DNA of 64,000 bases, taken from contig NC_035794.1 of NCBI RefSeq assembly GCF_001653235.2, positions 186,001 to 250,000 on the forward strand. The letters are read 5' to 3'. The notes under the pieces were generated by a model. That model searched no databases and was not told the origin of the DNA. It saw nothing but the letters and a program-made list of their open reading frames with translations. Of this stretch, positions 22,824 through 36,651 are shown one piece after another. Positions within the stretch are counted from its first letter, which is position 1. Every line of letters begins with the position of its first letter. The DNA comes from Pochonia chlamydosporia 170. Lineage: Eukaryota; Ascomycota; Sordariomycetes; Hypocreales; Clavicipitaceae. A program made the position numbers and the translations under genes.

Positions 22824-23432
22824 TGTTAGCCCAAAACAAACACACCTAAGAGCTTAGAGCGCCCTATAAAATACCGCACTTACACGCAACTTGTTAGCAA
22901 TTTAGTCTAGATTATTACTTCCCTTTAGTTTAAGTAGTTAGAATCCTTCTAATTGCCTAGATTAAATAGTATTTAATTCTTAATTGCTTTAGTCTTTCTA
23001 GAAGACTTTCCTAATATTATTTAGTAGTGCGCCTTTATAAGGTATAGCATGTAGTAAAGAGAGGCGCTTTTAGGCTAGGTAGTTAAAAGTCTCCTACTTG
23101 CTTAGATTAAATAGTATTTAATCTTTAATTGCTTTAGTCTTTCTAGAAGACCTTAGTAATATTATTTAGTAGTATGCCTCTATAAGGTATAACCTGTGAT
23201 AAAGAAAGGTGCTCTTAGTTAATAAGGGATTTAGTAAATAAGCATTAAATGCATTAAGTAAATATCTCTAGTTAAGAAAATTGCAGTTAAGTCTATTAAT
23301 TATTGTCTAGTCTAGCTAGAGGGGGTAGAACCTCCCTTTTATCTGTGTGGTAGCTATAAGATTAAATAAAAATACTAAGTCCCTTTTTCCTATCCCTTAT
23401 TAAGCTACTAGGTGTAAGTAATTCTGCCTATA
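22824..23432. repeat. LTR (3' LTR in element sense) of the 12.5-kb element
   Basis: 609 bp, TGTTAGCCC to gcctata (mutated CGCCCACA). It contains the two 145-bp internal units seen in the 17893 copy. Same length as its partner at 34745-35353. Confidence 0.85.
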
Positions 23433-26400
23433 TAAATACCTTCCTAGCTACAGTAAATATTCTTATTTGCGAATATAAGGCGAAAATAGAAGGGCAGTTT
23501 AAAATAATAATTAGTAGAAAGTAAACTCTAATCCCTTAAAGGTAACTATTTAATTAAAGTAATTCTATCTAAGTTCTATCCCCTAAAGTCCTAAATCTTT
23601 TATCTTCCTAGCAAGCTTATACCTAGGTATTACTAGCGTTATTAGGTTAGGATTGCTATTACCCCTTCTAGAAGCCCTATTTGCTTAGGTCTCCTATTAC
23701 TTCCTAGCATTTAATCTGGCAATAATATCCTATTTAATAGCTACCTAAATATCTCTCTATGTACTTTTCTAAATAAGGCCTTTAGGGATAACTAAAAAGT
23801 ATATATTCTTAGTAGGTTTATATGTAAGGGTTAGCTAATATTTAATGTGAGGGGCTATAAGCCTAGCTATACTAATACTTGTGTTATATCTCCCTTAGCT
23901 AATAGTAGTTTAAGCGTTTTAGTATATGCCTTCTATTAGGTGTAGGAATAATTTCCTTCCTAAAATTCCCTAAATATAAGCTACTCTAGGCTAGATTTTT
24001 GTGCATCTTACAAGTTATTAGTTTATTTCTACCAGATTAGGTTTATTATTATTACTCTATTAATGCTTTAGTGTTATAATTTCCTTAGGGGAGCCTAGTA
24101 GAGACCCTATTTATAATGCTAGCATTCTAGCATAACTAAGATCTAGTCTATTAGTAAGTGCCTTAAGTTAGTTAATATATTCTCTCTAGAGTGTGCTTAT
24201 TATTAAGGAATGTAATAGTACTAGCAATAAAGGTCTAATTAAATAGTCTAGAGAAGAGAGACTACTAGTTATTAATCTCTCTCTGCTAAATCCTAGAGCT
24301 ATAAGTTCTAAGTTCTTCCTAGTTAACTCTAATGCTAGCAGGGGAATTTTACGCTTAGGAACTATCTATTATCTTAGCTTTAGCGTTTCTTTAAGATTAA
24401 TTAGTTCTTATAGTTTCTTTAGCGCACTAGGTAAGGCATTATAGTTCTTAGCAGCTTAAATCTCTAGGCGCCTAATTACCTATACTAGGTCTTTATTATA
24501 AATACTAGGTTTACTCTAGACCTTTCTAATAGTTACTACTAGGTAGTTCTAAATGCTAGGAGCTAGACTATTAGGAAACCTATTATACATAATAAGACAA
24601 TCTAATAGGCAGTATTATCTATATATAGGGAGTTTAGTAGGTATAAACCCTCTATAGATAGTAAGAGTGTCTTTTATTAGCCTTACTATACTTATTACTC
24701 CTATTACTCTCTACTAGATAGCTAATATATTATAGTTTAACTAGTCTTATATAGCCTAGCTTATTAAGGTAATCCCTAGTTTATTAATTGCTATAGCCTA
24801 TAGAAGTTCTATAGTGTGTATAAGAGCTTTATTATAGTTACTAGGTTTTTTGCTAGGGGTAAAGAGAATCTAATCCTATAGCCTTAGATTAAATATTATT
24901 AGCACTATAGAGGTTATCCTAAACTTATTATTCTTTAATAACTTAATTCTATACTCTAGTTTAATATTTTTGCTATAATAGAAGTTAGTTAACTTATAGC
25001 TAATTTGCCTATAAAAGAGATACACTAGAAATATAAGTGCTATAAATCTATATTTATATGCTTCTTTCTGCCTTATATATAGAACTATAGCTATATAAAA
25101 AGTATAGGGGTAGTTAATAAGGCAAAATATCTGGCAGAATCCCCTAACTACCTACTTAAAGTTTATAGTAGGATTTACATTAATTATATTATAGTAGTAT
25201 AGTTTGCTAAGTAGTTAATTAAATGCTATTACTACCTAGTAGTTATCTATATAAATAAATATACTAAAGAATCTAGTATTCTATATATCTCTATATAAGC
25301 AGCTAGGAGTAAGTTCCCTATTATATCTAAAGTTAGTAATAGGCTTCCCCTTAGAGAGCCTACTAAAGTTTTTATTTAATTCTTAAAGAGCATTAATTTA
25401 ATCTACTAGCTCTAGTCTTATTGTAAAGAAGCCTAGTAGTATTTTAATAGTATTTTTAATACCTTAGCTAATAATCCTTTTTATAGCTCCTAGGTTAAAC
25501 TAGTTAAGCTACCTATTCTTTTGCTTCTTAGCAAGAGATTTTATAAGGAAATTATACACCTTAGTAAGGTATTATTCCTATAAAATGCCCCTATAAGAGT
25601 AGAAGATCCTTCTAGCTTCTTTATATATATCTCTTAGGCAAGCCTTAATATTCTTAAACGTGATATCTCTCTAGAGTGCTTAAGGTTAGAATAGTAAGGG
25701 TTAGTATAGGTAGAGTTCTTAAAGTTCTTTACTAATATTTATTTCTATTCCTATAGTATAAAAAGTTAAACTTATAGGCCTACTAATATAAGTAACCTAT
25801 AGTCTTATTATTCCTAAGTAGTATTTATAAAAAATAAAAGCTCTAGTACCTATAGTATTACTATTATTAGCATCCTAACTTTATTAAGTTAATATAGTAG
25901 CTATAATTAAATAGTAATATAAGCTAAAACTTGTAATATTTCTTAAATCTTATGAAAATAGGTAAATTCTCTCTTTTAAGAGAGAGAGAGTTAATAGTAT
26001 AGTTAAGAAAGTTATAATAATATATATAGGTAAAAGGAGTATTTAAAAGAGAAAATAAATAAAGGAAAGTATATAAGAAAGAGAGGGTTATAAAGGTATA
26101 AGTAGGATTAAATAGTTATTATAGGTATATTATGGTTTAAATAGGTATATTTAGGAAGAGAGGTGCCTAAGTAAGGCACTTTATCTAATGTTTTTGCATG
26201 CCTATTTAATTTGCTTGTGTACCCTTCCTTTTATTCTTTCTATTTCCCTCTCTTTTATATCCCCTTTATTTCTTTCTCTTCTAATTCTTAATTATGGATA
26301 CTATTAATAATATTAAAGAAATTCCTTGCAACTGCCTTCCTAATATTATCCCTATTATTACTTAGTATATTTCTACTAGTAAGTGTATTTCTCTCTTCTC

Positions 26401-29400
26401 TCTAAGCTAGAATAGCTGCACTAAAAAGAAGAGCTTTTCTAAGATTAATTTTAAATAGGTAAGTATTAATCTTATTTAATCTTTTCTCTAGGCCTTATAG
26501 CATTCTAATAGTTTCTCTTTTTAGTTCTATTATATATTTAGCTTTATTATTTAAGGGAGTATTAATCTTAGCTGCTATAGTATCTCTATATATACTAAAG
26601 TTTATTTTTATAAGTAGCTATTAAAAGGCATAATTAGGGATTCTAGGCTATTCTTTATAGGTATAGACATATAAGCAGAATTTACTAGGCGTTATAGTGT
26701 AACTTGCAGGTTTGCTAGGAAGACTCCTTCTAACTAAGTTCTTATTCCTGTAAAATTTGCTAATTCTTAGGAAGTTTTTATTTAATGCATTATCTAGCGT
26801 CCTAAATACTATCTAGCACTTATAGTTTCCTTCTATAGCTTCTAGAATCCTATGCTTTATTCTTATTGCTTAACTACTTACTAGAACTATATTACTAGTA
26901 TTTAAGAGCATATTCTTTTCCTATTTTTTAGTTGCTTTTCCTATCTAGAAATTAACTCTAGGTCTTATAGTAATTACATTTAGAATAGGTTTAGAGCGGT
27001 TACTTATAAGTAGCGCATAAGGCCTAGATATTAGTATTAGAGGAAGAATAGAGGTTATAATTTGTCTCCTTTTAGGGGCTATAAATAGAGCAAAGAGGCA
27101 ATTAAGAGCTAGGCTTCTTATCTCCTAGCTATTACTTTACAGAATTCCCCTTATCTTCTTTTTAATATCTCTTATCCTTTTAGGGATAAGGTATATAAGG
27201 CTAATAAAGTAGCCTAGTTAAAATGCGCCTCTAAAAATAACTATTAGGCTAGGACTATAAGGGTTTAGTAGTCTAGTTAGGCTATTTAGAATTTGCTAAA
27301 CTAATTAATTATTGCTTCTTAGGGGTTTCCTAAAAATTTTCTGTGCTCTTACTTATTTTTGTAAGTGCATTTAGAGTAAGGTAGATAGTTAGGTAGAGTT
27401 AGTAAGGTGCTCGTAAGGTAGCTATCTTCTTCCTAGAGATAAAAGAAGTTTAAAGAGCTTTTATCTTAATACTAAGCAAGTAGGTTAGAAATAATTAAAT
27501 AGTTTCTAGGAGTTTTTAGTATTATTCTTTTTATTATAGGAAGATAGATAGTAGATAGATCTCTAGTTTATATAGAAGATTTTTCTTTAGTAGTAGTATT
27601 TTCTTAGGTTTATCTATTATCTCTAAAAGATAAGAAGAATGTATTTATATAGAATAGTTAACTATTTAATCTAATATATTATATTTTATCTCTCTAGGTA
27701 AAATCTAGTTAAGTTCCTAGTTAAGAGCTATAGCCTCTAGGCAGTAGGTTTTTCCTCCTAGCAACTATAGGTCTGCTATAGATAACTACTAACCTTTAGG
27801 GTCTTAGATAAAAAGCTTTAGGTGGTTTCTAGAGATTATTTTTGTAAGTTCTATTCTATTAAGAGTTATAACCCTATAGGCTCCTATAATAGGGGCTTAA
27901 CTAATAACTTAAAAAGGTCTATTCTATCTTATTATGAGTTTCTTAGAGGTTAATATATTAATGCTATAGACTATATTAAAAACTAAAATAAGACTTTCTA
28001 GGACTAGCTAATATTTCTCTTTTTAAATAGAAGTAGCTTAGTTTTTATTTATTCTTGCTACTAGTTATTATCTAAATTTAAGAACCTTTTCTTAGGCTAG
28101 GGTAATATCTTTAGCTTTTCTTTTAAGAATTTTAATTCTTGCTTAAAAAAGATCTTCTTTTAAGGTTACTTTATCCTAATTAATTATTCTCTAGGTAGGA
28201 TATTCTACTTCTAGCGGGAGAATTAGCTTCTACCTATAAATAAGATAGAAAGCTAATATTCTATAGGAGGCCTAAATTATAGTTCTATCTGCTAGAAGTA
28301 TAAAATTAAGTTATAATAACTATTTACTATTTAATCCTTTAGACTTACTTAGGGCGGAAGTAATAGACTAATAGCTAGCTTTAATAGGCGTATTTGCTTT
28401 TGGGTTATATGTAGAGACTTATACCTCTATAGTTTCTAGGTCTTAGAGAGCTTTCTTAAGTTGCCCTTTTATTTCTAGTTCTCTATTATAGATAATATAC
28501 TTTAATATCCTAAATTAACTTATTATTTTCCTTAAGAACTTCTAAATAGCTGCTATATTAGCTCTTTTAATAGGTTTTGCCTTTACCTAACTAGTAAGGT
28601 TATACTAAGCTTTAAGCAGGTAAGTATATTCTTAATTAGGTAGTATATATTAAGTATTAATATGTATCTTACTTATTAGGTTCCTAGGTGCTATAGCTAT
28701 TATAATTTCTCTTAGCCTCTAAGAAGTAAACTTTTAGCAGATATTATAATAGGCAATTATCTCTTTTATTATATTCTATATTCCTAACTACTAGTATCTT
28801 TGCCTGGTAACTTAGAAGATAACTTTAACCCCCTTATAACCTATTATATAGTAGATATCTTAAACTAATATTCTTCTATTACTAGGGTTATTAATAATAA
28901 GTATAGGGCCTTTAATAATCCCTATAGGTCTCTTTTAGAGTCTTTCTTTATCCTAAAAGAATTTCTTTGTAGTTATTCTTAATTATTAGTAGCTAGATTT
29001 AGTTAGATTAGATAGTCTTTTCTATATCTAAAGGAATTTTATTAGCTATTAGGACTTAGGCAAATATCCTTCTAATTTATTAGCTTTACTACTATTTTCT
29101 TAGATATTAATAGTATTTAGGTAGAGGTTAATAAATTCTTTAATGTCTTCTTTAACTTTTACATCTATTTAATCTAAAGGCCTAGGTCCTTTCCGTAAAA
29201 GTCTATTTGTAATACTATTCTTTTCCCTAGGTATATACCTTATAGTGAAATTAAACAAAAGGATATAGCTAATCTATTAAGTTACTATAGCTCTAAAGAT
29301 ATTATTAATAGCCTTATTAAGCTAATAGACTAGAACTTAGGAGTTAGTCTCTAGAGTAAATTAGGCACTATATAAGTGTATTCTTAGGCATCTAAGAGTA

Positions 29401-32400
29401 TAAATAGCAGCTTTATACTTAAGTTTTATAGTATTATATTTAGCCTTAGCTTCTAACTATACCCTACTTTTAAATCTAACTAGGCACCTCTTTCTATTAA
29501 TAATCTAGATTAAAGCTATACTCTATCTAATAATGCTTGCATTAATAATAAGTATAATCTCTTTATACTTATCCCTAAGATTAAGTATTATTATTATTAG
29601 AAGTTAGGTTATCTTATCTTTAAGGATTGCTATAGCATTTTCTTAGTCTTCTCCCTAGACCTAAATTATTATCTTGTGGAGTAGCTTAGTTAATAGGAAA
29701 GCTTTCTAAGAATAGTATTCTATCTAAAGCTAGCAGCAATTTGTAAGACCTATAAAAGACCTAATATCTCTCTAGTCTTTATAGCTTTCCTATTCTAGCA
29801 CTTTTAGAACTCTAGCGTTACTTAGCTTTTAGCTATAGGTCCTATAGATATATCCTACTATCTTAGTAGTCTTTTAGTAGAACTTTAATTTTAATGCTAA
29901 AGCTATATAACTAGCAAGTTTAATATTTAGAAGCACTTTATTAATATTAATTAAATGCTCTAATATGTATTTATATACCCTAGGTAAGATTTCCTCTTTA
30001 TTATAGGTAGATACTAGTTCTTTAATAGCAATATTATTAAGAAAAGGCTTACAGGCTTATAGAATAAGGTTATTTAGGATTCTCCTAATAATGCAAATAA
30101 ACTAGGCTACTAAGTTTATAGCACCCTATAGTAGGGTATATATTCTTAGCAGCCTAAGTAATATTAATATTATTATTAAGTCCTAGCTTTCTGCTGTAAG
30201 TGGAATTTAATTATAACTAGAAAGAAGGTTAATAATAGATAAGATTTTACATATGCTAAAGCTCTTACTAAAGGCCTTAGCACCTTAAGAACTATATATA
30301 TTCCTAATTATATACTTATTATACTTTATTACTAAAAGAATTAGTTATACTCTTCTATCTTTCTTAATAACTAAGAAGAAAGGGTTTCTATAGAAACTAT
30401 AGCTTTTTTCTAGCTACCTATACTTAACCTTCTTTTTTAGTAAATCTACTAGCTTTCCTTATATTACTAATAGAATAGGAATAGACCTAGCTTGCTAGGC
30501 CTTATATTTAATAACCTAAATAACTTATAGTAGCACTACTAATAGATTAACTTTTCTATATTTAGAGAGGTTCTAGGCAAGAGCTACCTCTCTATTCTTT
30601 AGGATTTTAGCAAATATATCTAATTCTTCTAGTGTAACTAGGTCCTTAATTTCTTTTAGCATTTAATTAAGGCAGTCTAGGGTTATCCTAAATCCCCTTA
30701 GCTTCTTATAAAACCTCCTAATAATATATTCTATATACTTTCTATTCTTTTCTAATCTCTCTTTAGCTTTCTCCTACTTTTTTGTCTTCTATTAGAAATC
30801 TCCTTTAGGCATTAATCTATTAGATAGGATATTATCTCTTAGGTAGACCTTTTATGCTTTTCTTTTGTATAAGGTATTTACCTATAGATTAATTAGTTTC
30901 TTATCTATTTTGCTTATTTTCTAAGCAGCCTAAAGCTCCCTATATGCCTCTTCTAGTTAGTTTAATAAGTCTTAATAGAGAGTTATAACTAATAGTTAGA
31001 GGGTAGTGCTTATTTCTTTTTTATTAAGGGGAATAGCTATATCCCCTAGCTCTAGGGTCTATCTAGACTCTTTAGTTTTAGTTAAGTTAATAGGGGCCTT
31101 CTTACCCCTCTATTTCCTATTAGCTTTTCTCTTTTTAGCTAACCCCTTTATTTCTTACAGATAATCTATATTCTAATTAATTTTAATAGGATTTACTTTA
31201 ATTAGCGCGGTCTTCCTTTATTTCTGGAATTTCCTATTAGATTAAGCTAGCTACTCTAGAGATTATTATAACTTAATTAAAATAATATTACACTAGTAGT
31301 TCTCTGTCCCCTTAGCTATAATTAAGTAATACCTAGGCTATCTAAATAAAAGGCATCCCTAGAATTAATAGGATATATATACTATTAGAGGCTATATAGA
31401 ATTAGATTAGGGTTTAGGCATTTCCTAGATATAGCTAGGTTTATACCTTTCTATGCATCTTAATAGCTTAATTTATATATAAAGTGGTTTTTACGGTAAT
31501 AGTTATTAGGTAGATTTTTAGATTTGCCTTTACTATAAACCCTCTAGAAATAATATTCCCTTAAGAGCTACTATTAATAAGAGCTAATATAAGAGGCCTA
31601 TTATCCTTTCCTAGTCTTACTTAGAGGTACAGTAAATCTTAAGTATAATTTAGGATTGCTTATAGTTACAGGATTATATTTATAAGTATAGTATGCTAGT
31701 AATTAAATAGTTTCCCTGCTTTCCCTAACCTCTCCTATAAATATGCCTATAGTTCTAGATTATAACCTTAAGGAGGTTATAATTATGTCTAAATTGCATC
31801 TTTATAACTACTACTCTCTTCTTTAATAAAGGCTTTTAGCGTTATAACTATAGTTAATATAGCATTTATTTGATCTATTTTAATACTATTCCTAGGTTTT
31901 ATTTCTAGTTCTTTATTATAGAGGGTTTTTAACTTCCTATTATGCTAATAGACTTCTTTAATCTCTTATGCTCTTATATTACATTTATTGCTAATTAACT
32001 TAGCTAGGTCTAGCAATATCCTATAAAGGTTCCTAAGAGGCACCCTAATCTTCTTTTAGAATACTTCTTTATGTAACTAATTTATAATCCTTTAAAGTAG
32101 TTAAGTTATATCTAATTTAGAGGTTTTTTAGCTACCTAGCACGCGGTTTACACTTAGACCTACTTATATTAGATCTCTACCTTTCCTATTATTATTATTA
32201 CTTTTATTATCTTTAATCTAAGCTCTCTTCTTTATATTTGCGTTTATTAAAGAGAGAGTTTAGCTGCTATTTTTGCCTTAAATAGAGCTTTTAAAAGGTA
32301 CTCTTTTAAGCATTATAACTAATATAGTTATAAATATCTCTAAACTTACAATATTATTAGGATAGCTTCTACTAGGTTACTACTTATACTAATTTATCTA

Positions 32401-34744
32401 ACTTAGAACTTAGTTAAAAATCTCTCTTTTAGATTAGGTTTAATCCTAATTATAATTAGAAGCTACTCTAAAGTAATATACTTAATCTAGAAGCTTATAA
32501 GTATAAGCTTTATTAAATAGCTTTACCTAGTAGATATAAAGCTATCTAAGATAGCTATTAATACCTATATACTGCCTAACTAGTATTAGTAGTATAAGAT
32601 ATTCCCTTATTATACATCTAATAGCTAATACTTAAGTATAGCTATTATACGTTATAAATCCTAGCAAATAGTTATATTTGTGAATATTATAACTATTAGG
32701 GAAATAACCTAGGTTATTATAGTAGTAGCATCTTATTGTGCGCTTCCTAAATCCTATAGTATTTATAGTAAAGTTATTTTTATCCTAGAACTTATTTAAT
32801 CTTAATAATTTAGTTAAATTAGTACTATTCTAGTTATCTTCTTGCTGTCTTAACTATTATTACTTTAGTATCTAGGGGGTATCTTACTATCTTTATATAA
32901 GTTTCTCTAATAAATCTTCCTATTACTTATTCTATCTTGCTAGCGTAATCTTTATATCTTAGAGATATTTTATAATATTATCTATTTAATCTGCTTGCTG
33001 CCTAATAGTTACTAAAGTTTTAGCTAGTTATTACTAGTTAGTTCCTATTTAGAAGGTTTATGCCTGCTCTTAATCTAAGCGTATAGCTTCTTTCTAGACT
33101 AAACTATTTTCTATATTTAGAAATATTACCTATTCTATTTTAGCAGCTAGCACTCTAGATCTTATTTAATCTTAGGTTACTTAGCATTATTCTAGTATAG
33201 TTAGGTTTTTATTCTTAAGTTTAAGCCTTAATTATATGTATTCTATAACTTTATTCTATAAGATACTATATTCTTTACTAATAATATTGCTTTAAGAGTA
33301 CCCTTTTCTATCTATAAAGCTGCTAATAAGTTAAGTTAGTAGCGCTTTATAGATAGCATTTAACTAGGAAATAGAGGTTTTCTAACTCTTAGTTTTAACT
33401 TTACTCTAGAGCATCCTATATTAGTATATCTATAGGTAGGTTTTAGCAATTAACTCTAGGTATTTTATATTAAGAGCTTCTAACTTATTAAGTATAGTTT
33501 CTATTTAATTCTAGTTAGTTATATTATACTAAAGTAAGAGTTCTTTCTTAGCGCTCTTCTAGTTAAAGGTAGATATAAGTATTTTAACTTAAGGGTATAT
33601 ATTTAGTATAATATCTCTCTTAAGCATCTTTATCTATTTATCTTCTAGAATTACTAGCACTTTTATCTTTCTTTTAAAGTCCTTTAGAAAGTTAGAAATA
33701 TTTTTGCTATTAAATTCTTTTATAGCAATTATATGCTAGATGCTAGCAATTACATTCTGCTTTCTAAGGACTTCTCTAAGAGCTTTTACAAAAGCAACTA
33801 TATTAATAACTGCTAGAGTAGATTCTATTAAAGCTATTACAAGTTAGTTTATAGCTTTAGATAGGTTCCTACTATGCGTTATAGCACAATTAAATAATTT
33901 GCAGCTTTTCCCTTACTTATTGTCTAGGTCTACTAGTATTACTTATTAACTAAGGCTAGCACTCTTATTAATAAGTTATAATTAATAGGAAGGTATTACC
34001 AAATAATTATAATAAAATTTCTTAACTTGCTTATTAAATAAGGTATTATCTTTTTGCTCTTTCTTAAGAAGGTCTTAGGTTTTATTTAGTAGATCTTCCT
34101 TTTAAGGGTATTTAACTCTTATTACTATATTAGTATAATTCCCTTTATAGGTCTTTTTATACTTCTTTATTATGGTTATCTAGTAGGGTTAATACCCTTT
34201 TTTGCTTTTACTTATATTATCTCCTATATATATTATTATATAAATACTATGCCTAAGCACTATTAGGGTTATAATCTAGCAGTTAGTAATAAGCTATATA
34301 AGCCTAGTAATTAAAGTAATAAGCATAAAATTAGCTATTTCTTATCTAATTAAATAGTCTAAACTATTCTTAATAGTTTTTCTTATTGTATTTCTATTAA
34401 GTAGCTTTAATATAACTAATTTCCTCTATTAACTAGTATTAGCTTAATAGGTATTATTATTCTATTCCTAATTCTTATTATTAGCTAAGCTATTACTAGC
34501 CTAATTAATATTATCCTGCCTTATTTCCTTCTATTTCTTATTTCTTTTTCTTTATATTTATTTATTTTATTGCTTACATCTATATGTATAGTTATAGGAT
34601 ATAGTTTTTAGTTTTATTAAGTCTTAACTCTTTTAGGCTTTCTTAGTCTCCTAGTTCTTAGTAGTAGCATGGAAGTATCTCTAATTGCTAGGATTAAATA
34701 ATTCTAATTAATTAGAGTATTTACTTGGGTAAAACTACTATTTT

Positions 34745-35353
34745 TATTAGCCTAAAATAAATACACCTAAGAGCTTAGAGCGCCCTATAAAATACCACAC
34801 TTACATACAACTTATTAGCAATTTAGTCTAGATTATTACTTCCCTTTAGTTTAAGTAGTTAGAATCCTTCTAATTGCCTAGATTAAATGGTATTTAATTC
34901 TTAATTGCTTTAGTCTTCCTAGAAGACTTTCCTAATATTATTTAGTAGTATGCCTCTATAAGGTATAGCATGTAGTAAAGGGAGGCGCTTTTAGGCTAGG
35001 TGGTTAAAAGTCTCCCGCTTGCTTGGATTAAATAGTATTTAATCTTTAATTACTTTAGTCTTTCTAGAAGACCTTAGCAATATTATTTAGTAGTATGCCT
35101 CTGTAAGGTATAACCTATAATAAAGGAAGGTACTCTTAGTTAATAAGGGATTTAGTAAATAAGCATTAAATGCATTAAGTAAATATCTCTAGTTAAGAAA
35201 ATCGCGGTTAAGTCTATTAATTATTATCTAGTCTAGCTAGAGAGAGTAAAACCTCCCTTTTATCTGTGTGGTAGCTATAAGATCAAATAAAAATACTAAG
35301 TCCCTTTTTCCTATCCCTTGTTAAGCTACCAGGTGTGAGCAATTCCGCCCACA
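34745..35353. repeat. LTR (5' LTR in element sense) of the 12.5-kb element
   Basis: 609 bp, TATTAGCC to CGCCCACA. On the minus strand it starts TGTGGGCGG and would carry the promoter of the element. Confidence 0.85.
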
Positions 35354-36651
35354 TATTATACGCGGGAATAAGACAGAAATAAGGTTAGTATATAAATATA
35401 ATACAGATATAACCTTAGTATATATAGCTTAGGATAATAGATTATTATGTAAGCTATTATTATAGAATATAGTTTGGGAATAATACAGGAATAAGAATAT
35501 ATTATTGTTATATTATAAAAATATTAAGGATAAAGTTCAATTTTATCTTTAGAGGGGGGATTCCCTCTTTATATAGTAAAAATCCTACTTACTAATAATA
35601 CTACAAGCATTCTTATTGGTAGACTTTTGTAAGTGCCTTTATTAGTTAAATTTGCTTGTGGTATTCTTCTCTCATAGAAGCTCTTTCTCTTATAGCCTCT
35701 TAGAGTATAGTATAGTTGCTTTATAACTACTTAATAGCCTACTTGCGCTCTTTATTATCCTAGGTGTATTAGGCAATTTAACTGTAGATATCTCCCGTAA
35801 ACTAGCGCGTAGCCTTATCTATCTCGCGATAGAGGCAAGAGAGGTTATCTTAGCTTGCTATAGCCCTAGTATAGACTATTTTAGTTATTTCTAAGTACCT
35901 ATTATATACTTCCTAGTAGTAATAGTAAATATCTTCTTAGTTTTATTAGTTAGCTATTTATATATAAACTGCCTAGTATTAAATAGTATTATATATAAGT
36001 TTTATCTATTTATTAAGGAGAATAATATCTTAGAGAGTTATTAGGCTATAAGTGCCTGTGAGTTTAGAGGCATCTCTTATAATAACCTTAAAGTTAGGAG
36101 AGTTATACAAAATAACCTAGTTAGAGGCTTATTAGGTAGAAGACAATAAGGGGGTTAGCTAATAAGATAACCTAGCTATAGGGCGTCTCTAAGCTGGGAT
36201 TTAAGCTATCTTAGCTGGTTAATAAGAAGCTATCTTAACAGAGGGGATAACAGCGTCCAGCTTAAATAAAGAGTCAGAGTTAGTAGAGTCAGAAAAATAG
36301 TCTCCAGGCTCTAATATGGTTAGCTCGCTATTAGCTTGCCACGGGTTACAGGGTAAGGGGATAAGGAAATTAATAACTTCCTAATTGTAGCTCTTGTCTA
36401 ATAAGAACAATAATAATAATGCTTCTGATAATGTGTCTAAGGCACTGCTAGAGGCCTCTGGCATAAAGAAGAAGGGGCTATGCTTTAAGGGAAAAGAGAT
36501 TATTTGTGACAAGAGCAGTATTCTAGGCTTAGAATTAATAGACTCTATTTAGATATAATCTCTTTTGGTATCAAAGGTCCTTAGTTCTATTCAATCTAGC
36601 TAGCCCTAAGGATCCTTATTTATACCCAACCTTCCGGCTCTGCCTTAGGCT
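35354..36651. other. AT-rich remnant, unassigned
   Basis: Mutated DNA between the 12.5-kb element and the HET gene. Two G/C-richer patches, 35800-35850 and 36120-36480, remain. Minus-strand translations give short aromatic-rich stretches between stops that could be gag of another element, but nothing certain. Confidence 0.4.

Larger units (their letters stand above)
22824..35353 (-). mobile_element. 12.5-kb RIP-mutated gypsy LTR retrotransposon
   Basis: The element is flanked by two 609-bp LTRs of equal length and codes on the minus strand. The clearest part is reverse transcriptase at about 30300-29700. There the translation reads KPFLNNIAIKELVSTYNKEE, then ILEHLININKVL and KIVGYI. This is the thumb of the large fungal gypsy group whose members normally have PFLDDIxVKGPKT. 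RNase H (about 29650-29300) and integrase (about 29200-28000) should follow, and gag should lie between 34740 and about 31300. The remaining 4.5 kb, down to 23433, is not explained. Stops are frequent in all frames. Outer flanks tattt and tatta agree at four of five bases. Confidence 0.75.

Noticed and set aside
22819..35358. Perfect target-site duplication for the 12.5-kb element
   Set aside because: tattt and tatta differ at the last base, not in a RIP-type way, so it is reported only as partial.
15061..36600. Mitochondrial DNA, suggested by the high AT content
   Set aside because: Retrotransposon pol domains, LTRs and stop codons at Gln positions fit mutated nuclear repeats; no mitochondrial gene was seen.
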